A stretch of 7,359 bases of DNA from assembly GCA_958354085.1 (NCBI GenBank), contig CATWUX010000117.1, positions 1 through 7,359 of the forward strand, read 5' to 3'. Source of the stretch: an uncultured Oscillospiraceae bacterium (GTDB lineage Bacteria; Bacillota; Clostridia; Oscillospirales; Acutalibacteraceae). Each line of letters opens with the position of its first letter. Within the stretch, counting starts at the first letter, position 1. Made by a program: the position numbers and the translations under genes. The notes under the pieces are model-generated. The model saw nothing but the letters and a program-made list of their open reading frames with translations, made no database searches and was not told the DNA's origin. Below are positions 1-6,583 of this stretch, one piece after another.

Positions 1-267
1 GGGTTGCTGCGTGTAGACGGCCGGGTGGCGGCGTTCAGCTTCGGTTCACCGATCAGCCGCACGGTGTTCGATGTGCATGTGGAAAAGGCGCTGCCGGCGT
101 TTCCCGGCGCGTATGCGGTCATCAACCAGCAATTTTCGAAACGGCTGTCCGATTACCGGTATCTCAACCGTGAAAACGATTTGAATGTGGAGGGCTTGCG
201 CAAGGCCAAGCTGTCCTATCATCCCACGATCCTGCTGGAAAAATTCATTGGCAGGGCGGACGCTTAA
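1..267 (+). CDS. DUF2156 / LPG_synthase_C family protein, C-terminal end (5' part outside window)
   Basis: The reading frame is open from the first base and ends at TAA 265-267, giving the last 88 residues of a protein whose start lies upstream. The visible part reads as the end of a DUF2156 (phosphatidylglycerol lysyltransferase C-terminal-like) domain: a strand segment LLRVDGRVAAFSFG (about residues 2-15), then HVEKA, GAYAVINQQF, YRYLNRENDL and the closing block GLRKAKLSYHP...LLEKF. These blocks are characteristic of the stand-alone clostridial members of the family, which have a GNAT-like fold and lack the membrane flippase part of MprF. In MprF the related domain transfers an aminoacyl group from tRNA to phosphatidylglycerol; for short stand-alone members the substrate is not established, so no function is assigned. 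It is followed after 28 nt by a GNAT acetyltransferase gene on the same strand. The family call is firm, the role is unknown. Confidence 0.88.
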   Translation, partial: GLLRVDGRVAAFSFGSPISRTVFDVHVEKALPAFPGAYAVINQQFSKRLSDYRYLNRENDLNVEGLRKAKLSYHPTILLEKFIGRADA

Positions 268-295
268 AGCGGAAAGGAACAGGCGCTGTAACAGC

Positions 296-1147
296 ATGAG
301 TACGATACGTTGGGCGACGCCGGATCAGGAAGTCGCGCTGGTGCGGCTGTGGATGGCCGCCTTCCCGCAGGACACGCGGGAGGATGCGGTGGATTTTCTG
401 CGCCGCATATGCGTGTCGGAGGAGTGCTTGGTATGCGTGGAGCGGGACGAGCCGGTATCCATGGCGTTTTTACTTCCGGCTGTACTCGTAATGGACAAGG
501 AAGAATATCCCGTACAGTATATTTACGCGGCGGCTACGCTGCCGGAGCGGCGCGGGCAGGGACTTTTCGGGCGTTTGCTGACGCGTGCGCAGGAGCTGGC
601 GGCGGAAAGGGGACAGGCGGCGTCTTGTCTTTATCCGGCCAGTCTGCGGCTGGCACAGTATTATGCGCGATTTGGCTATCATGCCTTTTTTGAGGAAGTG
701 CTCGTCCGGCTGTCGCCGCAAGAGCTGGCGGCTGCCGCCGGCCAAAATTCCGGCGACGCATGGCGGCCATACGACGGCGCGTATGCGCCGCTGCGCGACC
801 GGCTGTTGCGTGGCCATGCCTCTTGGGTGCGCTGGGAAGAGCGTTTCGCGTCTTATGCGGCGAAGGACGGCCGTATCCTGACTTGCGGGGATGGCTGTGC
901 GCTGTGTGAACCGGCGGAGAATTTGGTGCGGGTGCGGGAGCTGCTGTGTCCGCACGAGCAAGTCGCCGGGTTTTATGCGGCGCTGCGGCGGGAATTTCCG
1001 GAAAGCGCCGTACAGCTGCGCCGTCCGGCGCCGTTCGGTGAACTGGCGATGAACGGCGGACTGTTGTGTCCGTTGACAGAAAAGCTGTGGCAGCAGATGG
1101 AAAATAAGCGGGCGTTGTCCCCGTATCTGGGGCTGACGCTGGAGTAA
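296..1147 (+). CDS. GNAT family N-acetyltransferase
   Basis: The protein is 283 residues. The N-terminal half is a GNAT domain: the acetyl-CoA pyrophosphate-binding motif A is visible as YIYAAATLPERRGQGLFGRLL (residues 76-95, with the R/Q-x-x-G-x-G/A core at RRGQGL 85-90), followed by the motif B-like segment with YYARFGYHAFFEE (122-134), where the Tyr/Phe-Gly-Phe/Tyr type end of the fold is seen. Residues from about 150 to 283 form a second region ending in YLGLTLE that I cannot assign beyond being typical of larger clostridial GNAT proteins. Such enzymes transfer an acetyl group from acetyl-CoA to an amine; the acceptor cannot be read from sequence. The ATG at 296 is chosen because the domain begins at once and no other start lies between it and the upstream gene's stop. 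Its ribosome site is poor: GGAAAGG at 271-277 is 18 nt away. The frame stays open upstream to 185, but that part overlaps the DUF2156 gene and is a shadow. Confidence 0.88.
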   Translation: MSTIRWATPDQEVALVRLWMAAFPQDTREDAVDFLRRICVSEECLVCVERDEPVSMAFLLPAVLVMDKEEYPVQYIYAAATLPERRGQGLFGRLLTRAQELAAERGQAASCLYPASLRLAQYYARFGYHAFFEEVLVRLSPQELAAAAGQNSGDAWRPYDGAYAPLRDRLLRGHASWVRWEERFASYAAKDGRILTCGDGCALCEPAENLVRVRELLCPHEQVAGFYAALRREFPESAVQLRRPAPFGELAMNGGLLCPLTEKLWQQMENKRALSPYLGLTLE

Positions 1148-1165
1148 TCGACAGCATCATCAAAC

Positions 1166-1172
1166 GGAAAGG
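1166..1172 (+). promoter_or_regulatory. Ribosome binding site of the DJ-1 family gene
   Basis: GGAAAGG lies 11 nt before the ATG at 1184. The same heptamer precedes the GNAT gene (271-277) and mltG (2346-2352), always followed by further purines or G-rich sequence, so it looks like the house style for translation starts here. No promoter is recognisable in the 36-nt gap. Confidence 0.55.
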
Positions 1173-1183
1173 ATGGAAATCCC

Positions 1184-1723
1184 ATGATTTATGTTTGTCT
1201 GGCAAATGGATTTGAAGAGATCGAGGCGTTGGCCGTGGTGGACGTGCTGCGCCGCGCCGAGCTGGAGGTTGTAACGGTGGGCGTTGGCGGCAAGGTTGTG
1301 CGCGGCTCTCACGGTATCATAGTGGCGGCGGATATTGCCGATACGGACGTGACGGCGGACGGGATGGAGGCGTTGGTGCTGCCAGGCGGGATGCCCGGCA
1401 CGCTGAATCTGGAGCATTCGCCGGTCGTGCAGCAACTGCTGGAGGCGGCAACGGAACAGGATTGCTTTATTTGCGCCATTTGCGCCGCCCCGTCCATTCT
1501 GGGGCATAAGGGGTTATTGGAAAACCGGCACGCAGTCTGCTTTCCCGGTTATGAGCAGGAGCTGCGCGGTGCGGTCGTAGAGGAGAAGGCCGTTGTAGTG
1601 GACGGACGCTTTATTACGGCGAAAGGAGCGGGCGTTGCGGTCGAATTCGGGCTGCAAATCGTGGCTGAAATGCTTTCGCCCGCCCGCGCGTCGCTGCTGC
1701 GCGCCGCGATGCAATGCCGGTAG
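1184..1723 (+). CDS. DJ-1/PfpI family protein (YajL/ThiJ-like)
   Basis: The 179-residue protein matches the full length of the single-domain DJ-1 family. It opens with MIYVCLANGFEEIEA, where Glu14 aligns with DJ-1 Glu18, continues with DVLRRAELEVVTV (20-32) and the LPGGMPGT loop (65-73), and has the nucleophile elbow AICAAP with Cys100 at the position of DJ-1 Cys106. The end has the usual ITAKGAGVAVEFGLQIVA block (144-161). At the position of DJ-1 His126 the sequence reads VCFPGY, so Phe replaces His, as in YajL-type bacterial members. Family members have been described as redox-sensing or protein/glyoxal-protective enzymes and are often labelled 4-methyl-5-(beta-hydroxyethyl)thiazole monophosphate biosynthesis protein (ThiJ); a thiamine role is not supported by anything here. 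It is probably cytoplasmic, since there is no signal peptide. The last ten bases overlap the start of the next gene, suggesting translational coupling. Confidence 0.9.
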   Translation: MIYVCLANGFEEIEALAVVDVLRRAELEVVTVGVGGKVVRGSHGIIVAADIADTDVTADGMEALVLPGGMPGTLNLEHSPVVQQLLEAATEQDCFICAICAAPSILGHKGLLENRHAVCFPGYEQELRGAVVEEKAVVVDGRFITAKGAGVAVEFGLQIVAEMLSPARASLLRAAMQCR

Positions 1724-2301
1724 GCGATATCCGTCCCGTAAAGGCCGGTTTGCGGGATATGTATAAGGCACTGCGCCGCGCGATGCCGCCGGAAGTCAAG
1801 CAGCAGCATGACGCGGCGATTGCCCGGCGTGTGACCTCGCTGTGGCAGTACAAGAGGAACGACACTCTGCTCGCCTATGTGTCCACGGCGATTGAGGTGG
1901 ATACACTCGCCATCATGCGGCAGGCGTGGGCGGACGGAAAAAAGGTTGCCGTGCCGCGGTGCGTGCCCGGTACGCGGGATATGGAGTTTTATTATATTTA
2001 CTCGATTGAAGAACTGTGTCCCGGTACGTTTGGCGTGCTGGAGCCGCTGCCGGATCCGAAAAAGCGGCTGACAAATTTTGATTCCGGCTTGTGTTTGGTG
2101 CCGGCTTTGTGTTATGATTGGAAGGGGTTCCGGTTGGGCTATGGGAAAGGCTATTATGACCGCTTTCTTGCCCGCTTCAACGGAAATATGATCGGTATTT
2201 GTTACAGTGAATGTGTGCGTCGCCGGCTTCCGAGCGGGCGGTTCGACCGGCCGGTCGAGCTGCTGGTCACGGAACGCTATCTGCGCCGCACAACGGAATG
2301 A
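1714..2301 (+). CDS. 5-formyltetrahydrofolate cyclo-ligase (MTHFS)
   Basis: This 195-residue protein converts 5-formyl-THF to 5,10-methenyl-THF with ATP, returning a storage folate to one-carbon metabolism. It has the family signature GFRLGYGKGYYDRFL at 138-152, preceded by LCLVPALCYD (126-135) and followed by the C-terminal VELLVTERYL (181-190). The N-terminal helix KAGLRDMYKALRRAMPPE (10-27) carries the Lys/Arg pattern involved in nucleotide binding in the family. The start at ATG 1714 is preferred because residues 10-20 align with the usual beginning of the family, whereas the next Met (1759) would cut into it. The ATG sits inside the end of the DJ-1 gene (10-nt overlap) and has no good Shine-Dalgarno sequence, so it is probably translated by coupling. 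Homologues carry names such as fau/ygfA (E. coli) and yqgN (B. subtilis); I do not choose one. Confidence 0.93.
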   Translation: MPVGDIRPVKAGLRDMYKALRRAMPPEVKQQHDAAIARRVTSLWQYKRNDTLLAYVSTAIEVDTLAIMRQAWADGKKVAVPRCVPGTRDMEFYYIYSIEELCPGTFGVLEPLPDPKKRLTNFDSGLCLVPALCYDWKGFRLGYGKGYYDRFLARFNGNMIGICYSECVRRRLPSGRFDRPVELLVTERYLRRTTE

Positions 2302-2345
2302 TCTTGTCAAGGAACCGAACCGCGCGGCAGACGGCCTGCGTATGT

Positions 2346-2352
2346 GGAAAGG
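2346..2352 (+). promoter_or_regulatory. Ribosome binding site that decides the mltG start
   Basis: GGAAAGG is placed 12 nt before ATG 2365. An in-frame GTG at 2344 would also open the reading frame, but it lies before this site and would add seven non-family residues, so ATG 2365 is preferred. Confidence 0.55.
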
Positions 2353-2364
2353 CATGGTGTGCAT

Positions 2365-3879
2365 ATGTCGGAAGAGTTGGATAAGCTGCTCAGCGATCTG
2401 GAGGCGGACAGCCTGGCTCGCAAGCAGGAGGAAAAGCGGTTGGAGGAAGTGCTCAAGGTGGACGCTGCCACCGCCGCACGGCTGCAGGAAGAACGCAAGT
2501 CCAAGGTGGCGGAATTTCGACTGAATCTGGATTTGGGAGAGGAGGATACCGTTCCCGATCCGGAACATACCGCCGAACCGGCCGCCGAGCCGGTCACGGC
2601 GGAGTCGGCTGCGCCCGCTGCGGAGGAAAGCGCGGCCAAAACGGCGGCGGAGGAGACGGCGAAACCGATACCCTCTTTGTTTGGCGATGAGACGGAGGAG
2701 CAGGACGCCGCAGCAGCGCAGGATGTGCCGGAGGCTCCGGTCGCCGGCAAGAAAAAGAAATCGCGCTATTCCAAAAGTACGTTCGGTTGCATCAAAGGCA
2801 TTCTTTATGCGGCGCTGGTGCTGGGAGTTTCCGGCGTGATCGCTTTTTTCGCGGTTGCCGGCGGCATCGATATGGTGGGGCTCAACAAGTCCTCCAAGGT
2901 CGTGTCGGTCACGATTCCCCAAGGGGCGTCTACCGAGCAGATCGCCGATATCCTCAAGGAAGCCGGCCTGATCGATCAGCCGCTGATGTTCCGGCTTTAT
3001 TCCAAGCTGACCAAGGCGGACGGCCAGTTCCAGGCACATGAACAACTGGATCTGTCGCCCGATATGGGCTACAGCGGTATCATCAAGCAGCTCAAGCAGG
3101 TGGCGCAGCGGGAAACCGTACGCGTGACGGTTCCCGAGGGCTACACGCTGGAGAAGATCGCCAAGCTGATGGAGGAAAACAAGGTTTGCACGGCGTCCGC
3201 CTTTTTTGACGCGGCGATCAACGGGGATTTCAGCGGATACGATTTTATCCGCGAGCTGCCGACAAAGGAGCAGAATCCCGAAATTGCGCACCGGATCTAT
3301 GATCTGGAAGGCTATCTTTTCCCGGATACCTATGAGTTCTTCACCGGCAGCAGCGCGACTACGGTGATCAAAAAAATGCTGGACAATTTTGACTACCGGT
3401 TCAATACCAGCGTGAAAGCGGCCATGAAGGCGCGCAATATGACGGTCAACGAGACCGTCATTCTGGCGTCGATCATTCAGGGGGAGGCCGCCAACAGCGT
3501 GGATATGGAGCGCGTGTCCCGCGTGTTGTACAATCGGATGCAGAACAAGAGCGAATATCCCAAGCTGGAGTGCGACTCGACCGGTGATTATCTTGCCAAC
3601 TTGCTGACGCCGATTGGCACGGATACGACCGACAGTGATAAGGTACTGCCGGTGCAGCTGGCGTACGATACGTATAAGCGGGAGGGCTTGCCGGTCGGCG
3701 CCATCAATAACCCCGGTTTGGATGCGATCATGGCGGCGATCAATCCCTCCGCCGACCAGACTGTGGCAAAATGCTATTTCTTTGCCACCGATTACAGCAC
3801 CGGTATCACGTATTATTCCAAGACGTATGCCGAGCATGAGCGTACCTGCAAGAAGTACGGAATCGGAATGTATGGTTAA
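2365..3879 (+). CDS. mltG: Endolytic murein transglycosylase MltG (YceG-like), with long acidic N-terminal extension
   Basis: MltG is a membrane-anchored lytic transglycosylase that cuts nascent peptidoglycan glycan strands and so sets their length. The protein has 504 residues. Residues 1-137 are predicted cytoplasmic: a charged helical stretch (1-50), then a low-complexity Ala/Glu/Pro stretch (about 60-127) and a basic cluster KKKKSRYSK (129-137). One membrane helix follows (about 143-165, GILYAALVLGVSGVIAFFAV). Outside the membrane are a LysM-like region (about 178-245, VTIPQGASTEQIADILKEAG at its start) and the YceG catalytic domain: VTVPEGYTLEKIA (254-266), YDLEGYLFPDTYEF (312-325), ILASIIQGEA (366-375), VLYNRM (387-392), and YDTYKREGLPVGAINNPG (434-451). 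In most homologues the active-site motif has two Glu (E-x-E); here it is QGE, leaving Glu374, which I infer to be catalytic. It is longer than the roughly 340-residue E. coli protein mainly through its N-terminal extension. A hairpin follows its stop. Confidence 0.94.
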   Translation: MSEELDKLLSDLEADSLARKQEEKRLEEVLKVDAATAARLQEERKSKVAEFRLNLDLGEEDTVPDPEHTAEPAAEPVTAESAAPAAEESAAKTAAEETAKPIPSLFGDETEEQDAAAAQDVPEAPVAGKKKKSRYSKSTFGCIKGILYAALVLGVSGVIAFFAVAGGIDMVGLNKSSKVVSVTIPQGASTEQIADILKEAGLIDQPLMFRLYSKLTKADGQFQAHEQLDLSPDMGYSGIIKQLKQVAQRETVRVTVPEGYTLEKIAKLMEENKVCTASAFFDAAINGDFSGYDFIRELPTKEQNPEIAHRIYDLEGYLFPDTYEFFTGSSATTVIKKMLDNFDYRFNTSVKAAMKARNMTVNETVILASIIQGEAANSVDMERVSRVLYNRMQNKSEYPKLECDSTGDYLANLLTPIGTDTTDSDKVLPVQLAYDTYKREGLPVGAINNPGLDAIMAAINPSADQTVAKCYFFATDYSTGITYYSKTYAEHERTCKKYGIGMYG

Positions 3880-3888
3880 ACAGACAGT

Positions 3889-3914
3889 CCCTGCCTGCCA
3901 TTTTGCGGGCAGGG
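3889..3914 (+). terminator. Hairpin after mltG: weak rho-independent terminator or attenuator before pyrF
   Basis: CCCTGCCTGC (3889-3898) pairs with GCGGGCAGGG (3905-3914) over ten pairs, one of them T-G, around the loop CATTTT. It begins 9 nt after the mltG stop. The downstream tract CTTTCTC has only short T runs, so termination may be partial. No PyrR-type binding consensus is seen in the loop or stem. Confidence 0.65.
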
Positions 3915-3942
3915 CTTTCTCAAAATGCAGTCAATAAAGCAT

Positions 3943-3947
3943 GGAGG
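3943..3947 (+). promoter_or_regulatory. Ribosome binding site of pyrF
   Basis: GGAGG is 9 nt before ATG 3957 and is the strongest Shine-Dalgarno sequence in the window. It fixes the pyrF start, since the frame is open further upstream (to 3903) through the hairpin region, where no protein family match is seen. Confidence 0.75.
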
Positions 3948-3956
3948 TATACAGAT

Positions 3957-4871
3957 ATGGCATTGGACAGATTGATTGAAGCGATAAAACGCACCGGAAA
4001 TCCCACGGTGGCCGGCTTGGATCCGAAGCTGGAGTACATTCCCGCTTACCTGACGCAGGCGGCGTTGCGGGAACACGGTGAAGCGCTCGAGTGGGCGGCA
4101 GCCGCGATTTTGGCATATAACAAGGGGCTGATCGACGCGCTGTGCGACGTTGTGCCGGCTGTCAAGCCGCAGGCGGCGTATTATGAGATGTACGGCTGGC
4201 CCGGTGTGCGCACGCTGTGCGAGACGATCGCCTATGCCAAGCAAAAGGGGCTGTTCGTCATCACCGATGGCAAGCGCAACGACATCGGCTCCACCATGGA
4301 GGCGTATGCGGCGGCGCACATGGGGACGACGGCGGTCGGCGGCGCGGTTTGCACGCCTTTCGGCGGCGATGCGCTGACGGTCAACGGCTATCTGGGCTCG
4401 GACGGCATTCTGCCGCTCCTGACGGTGTGCCGCGAACAGGATACCGGTATTTTCGTGCTGGTCAAGACCTCCAACCCCTCGTCCGGCGAACTGCAGGATC
4501 GGCTCATCGACGGTCTGCCGGTTTACCGTCAGATGGGCGATATGTGCGAGAAATGGGGCGAGCAGCTTCCGGGGAAATATGGCTATTCCGGGGTAGGCGC
4601 TGTGGTGGGCGCAACGTATCCCGCACAGCTCAGCGAGCTGCGTGGGTTGCTGCCGCACACCTTTTTCCTTGTGCCCGGTTACGGCGCGCAGGGCGGCGGC
4701 GCCGCCGATGTGGCGGGAGCGTTCGACGATAACGGATTGGGTGCGATCGTCAATTCCTCGCGCGCGATTCTGTGCGCGTGGAAAAAAGAAGGCTGCGCGC
4801 CGGAAGCGTATGCCGAGGCTGCACGCCGTGAGGCGCTGCGCATGAAAGCGGATATCACGTCCGTGCTGTAA
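3957..4871 (+). CDS. pyrF: Orotidine 5'-phosphate decarboxylase, type 2 (PyrF)
   Basis: This 304-residue enzyme makes UMP from OMP, the last step of de novo pyrimidine synthesis. It belongs to the longer type 2 subfamily. The TIM-barrel motifs appear in order: TVAGLDPKLEYIP (17-29) at the first strand, AVKPQAAYYEMYG (68-80), the catalytic D-x-K-x-x-D block ITDGKRNDIGST (102-113) with Asp104, Lys106 and Asp109, LVKTSNPSSGELQD (168-181), GAVVGATYP (214-222), the phosphate-binding VPGYGAQGG (239-247) and VNSSRAI (265-271). All key residues are present and the length is normal, so the gene appears intact. It is the first gene of a compact pyrF-pyrK-pyrD-phosphatase run: pyrK begins 20 nt after its stop. 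A hairpin lies upstream, so it may be transcribed from its own promoter or by read-through from mltG; I could not recognise a convincing -35/-10 pair in the 77-nt gap. Confidence 0.96.
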   Translation: MALDRLIEAIKRTGNPTVAGLDPKLEYIPAYLTQAALREHGEALEWAAAAILAYNKGLIDALCDVVPAVKPQAAYYEMYGWPGVRTLCETIAYAKQKGLFVITDGKRNDIGSTMEAYAAAHMGTTAVGGAVCTPFGGDALTVNGYLGSDGILPLLTVCREQDTGIFVLVKTSNPSSGELQDRLIDGLPVYRQMGDMCEKWGEQLPGKYGYSGVGAVVGATYPAQLSELRGLLPHTFFLVPGYGAQGGGAADVAGAFDDNGLGAIVNSSRAILCAWKKEGCAPEAYAEAARREALRMKADITSVL

Positions 4872-4891
4872 AAAAGAAAGGCGGAGATACG

Positions 4892-5668
4892 ATGCGGTAT
4901 ACACAGGAAACGGCGAAGCTGTTGCATAAACAAGAGCTGGCGCCGGGTGTGTTTAATCTGATTTTGTCCGCGCCGGCCATTGCCGGTGCAGCGGCGGCAG
5001 GACAGTTTGTGAACGTCCTTTGCGACGCGTATGCGCTGCGCCGCCCGATTTCCATCTGCGGCTTTGACGCGCAGACCGGTATCCTGCGGTTGGTGTTCGA
5101 GGTGCGCGGCAAAGGGACCGCGTGGTTGGCGCAGCTGGAAAACGGCGCGCCGGTGGATTTGATCGGGCCGCTCGGACATGGCTTTCTGCTGCTCGAACCG
5201 GATAAGCGCGCCGTGCTTATCGGCGGCGGAATTGGCACGCCGCCTCTGCTGCCCTTAGCGCAGCATTATGCGGCGAACGCGACCGTGATCACCGGCTTCC
5301 GCAGCGGCGCGGCGGCGATTTTGCAGGACGATTTCGCTGTGACCGGCGCGCGCACGATTCTGTGTACGGACGACGGCTCCGCCGGTTTCCACGGCTTTAC
5401 GACGCAGGCGCTGGAGCGGCATCTGCGGGACAATGCGTGCGATGTGGTGTACACCTGCGGCCCGAAGATCATGATGAAGCGTGTGGCGGAATGTGCGGCG
5501 CAGCAGGGAATCCTGTGCTATGTGTCGATGGAGGAACGCATGGCGTGCGGCGTGGGCGCGTGCTTGGGCTGCGCCTGCAAAACCAAAGATGAAAAGGGCG
5601 ATCCGCATATGCAGAGGGTTTGCCTGAACGGGCCGGTATTTAACGCGACGGAGGTGGACTGGACATGA
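4892..5668 (+). CDS. pyrK: Dihydroorotate dehydrogenase B, electron transfer subunit (PyrK)
   Basis: PyrK passes electrons from the FMN of PyrD to NAD+ through a [2Fe-2S] cluster and FAD. The 258-residue protein has a ferredoxin-reductase-like FAD domain with the RPIS motif (51-54, in LRRPISICGFD), a nucleotide-binding domain with GGGIGTPPLLPLA (111-123) and the YTCGP motif (187-191), and a C-terminal cluster domain with Cys219, Cys224, Cys227 and Cys244 in a C-x4-C-x2-C-x16-C pattern (ACGVGACLGC). These features distinguish PyrK from other reductases of the family. The ATG at 4892 follows AAAGGCGGAG (4877-4886). The last four bases, ATGA, are shared with the start of pyrD, as expected for subunits of one PyrD2-PyrK2 complex made in equal amounts. 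Confidence 0.95.
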   Translation: MRYTQETAKLLHKQELAPGVFNLILSAPAIAGAAAAGQFVNVLCDAYALRRPISICGFDAQTGILRLVFEVRGKGTAWLAQLENGAPVDLIGPLGHGFLLLEPDKRAVLIGGGIGTPPLLPLAQHYAANATVITGFRSGAAAILQDDFAVTGARTILCTDDGSAGFHGFTTQALERHLRDNACDVVYTCGPKIMMKRVAECAAQQGILCYVSMEERMACGVGACLGCACKTKDEKGDPHMQRVCLNGPVFNATEVDWT

Positions 5669-6579
5669 GCGATATGCGTGTGAATCTGTGCGGCGTGGAG
5701 CTGAAAAATCCGGTTATTGCGGCGTCCGGCACCTTTGGCTACGGCATGGAATACAACGAATTTTATCCGATTTCCCGTTTGGGGGCGATCTCCTGCAAGG
5801 GGACGACGCTGCATGAACGCATGGGAAATCCGGCTTCCCGTATCGCGGAAACGCCGTCCGGTATGCTCAACAGCGTCGGGCTGCAAAACCCCGGTGTGGA
5901 GGCGTTTTTAAATACCTATCTGCCGTGGATGCTGGAGCAGGGCGCGACAGTGATCGCGAATATGGCGGGCAACAGCGTGGAGGATTACGCCGCGATGGCA
6001 GAGCGGCTGGACGCGTCGGATGTGCATATGGTGGAACTGAACATTTCCTGCCCGAACGTCAAGCACGGCGGCGTCAATTTCGGCACGTCCTGCGACAGCG
6101 TGTCCCGGCTGACGGCGGAGGTGCGCAAACGCTGCCGCAAGCCGCTGATCGTCAAGCTGACGCCGAACGTGACCAGCATCGGTGACATAGCGGCGGCGGC
6201 CGAAGCGGCGGGCGCGGATGCGGTTTCGCTGATCAATACGCTGACCGGTATGCGCATCAACATCCGTACGCGCCGTCCGATCCTGTATAATAACACCGGC
6301 GGACTGTCCGGCCCGGCGGTGTTCCCGGTTGCGGTGCGCATGGTGCGCGAGGTATACAAGCGTGTCCGCATTCCCGTGATCGGCATGGGCGGTATCGCCA
6401 CTTGGGAGGATGCAGCGGAAATGATGATCGCGGGCGCGGCGGCGGTGCAGGTCGGCACCGCAAATTTCCGCGATCCGTTCGCGATGGTGAAAATTATCGA
6501 GGGATTGGAACAGTTTGCGCAGGAAAGCGGTCTGACGAGCATTACCGAGCTGACCGGTTCCTTGACGGAGTGGGTATAA
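5665..6579 (+). CDS. pyrD: Dihydroorotate dehydrogenase, class 1B catalytic subunit (PyrD)
   Basis: This 304-residue FMN enzyme oxidises dihydroorotate to orotate and works with PyrK to reduce NAD+. Recognisable segments are the N-terminal NPVIAASGTFGYG (15-27), SCKGTT (43-48) with the flavin-contacting Lys45, NSVGLQNPG (69-77), the active-site loop NISCPNVKHGG (126-136) with Cys129 as catalytic base, typical of class 1 rather than class 2 (Ser) enzymes, VKLTPNV (163-169), NTGGLSGPA (210-218), and the FMN phosphate sites IPVIGMGGI (236-244) and VQVGTANF (261-268). The neighbouring pyrK supports class 1B. The ATG at 5665 overlaps the pyrK stop in ATGA and has GGAGG (5650-5654) 10 nt upstream; the Met codon at 5674 is less well placed. 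No frameshift or missing motif is seen. Confidence 0.96.
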   Translation: MSDMRVNLCGVELKNPVIAASGTFGYGMEYNEFYPISRLGAISCKGTTLHERMGNPASRIAETPSGMLNSVGLQNPGVEAFLNTYLPWMLEQGATVIANMAGNSVEDYAAMAERLDASDVHMVELNISCPNVKHGGVNFGTSCDSVSRLTAEVRKRCRKPLIVKLTPNVTSIGDIAAAAEAAGADAVSLINTLTGMRINIRTRRPILYNNTGGLSGPAVFPVAVRMVREVYKRVRIPVIGMGGIATWEDAAEMMIAGAAAVQVGTANFRDPFAMVKIIEGLEQFAQESGLTSITELTGSLTEWV

Positions 6580-6583
6580 CGGC

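Noticed and set aside
185..295. Upstream extension of the GNAT reading frame from 185
   Set aside because: The added residues lie within the DUF2156 coding region in another frame, do not resemble a GNAT N-terminus, and the domain begins right after ATG 296.
2302..2364. Possible promoter before mltG (TTGTCA at 2304-2309)
   Set aside because: The hexamer resembles a -35 box, but no -10-like sequence lies 16-18 nt downstream, and the region is GC-rich. The GCAG/CTGC arms at 2327-2339 form only a 4-bp hairpin, too short to call.
1549..3837. Very long open frame on the minus strand (762 codons) across the DJ-1, cyclo-ligase and mltG genes
   Set aside because: It covers three clear genes on the + strand that show intact family motifs. 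Its translation is rich in His, Arg and Gln and lacks any recognisable domain, as expected for the antisense frame of GC-rich codons in which stops are rare.
3903..3956. Upstream extension of the pyrF reading frame
   Set aside because: It starts inside the descending part of the post-mltG hairpin and adds no family-like residues, and GGAGG at 3943-3947 clearly serves ATG 3957.
3876..4904. Open frame on the minus strand (342 codons) opposite pyrF
   Set aside because: It lies against the complete pyrF gene, has no family motif and is Arg/His/Ala-rich. It is a shadow of the GC-rich coding strand.
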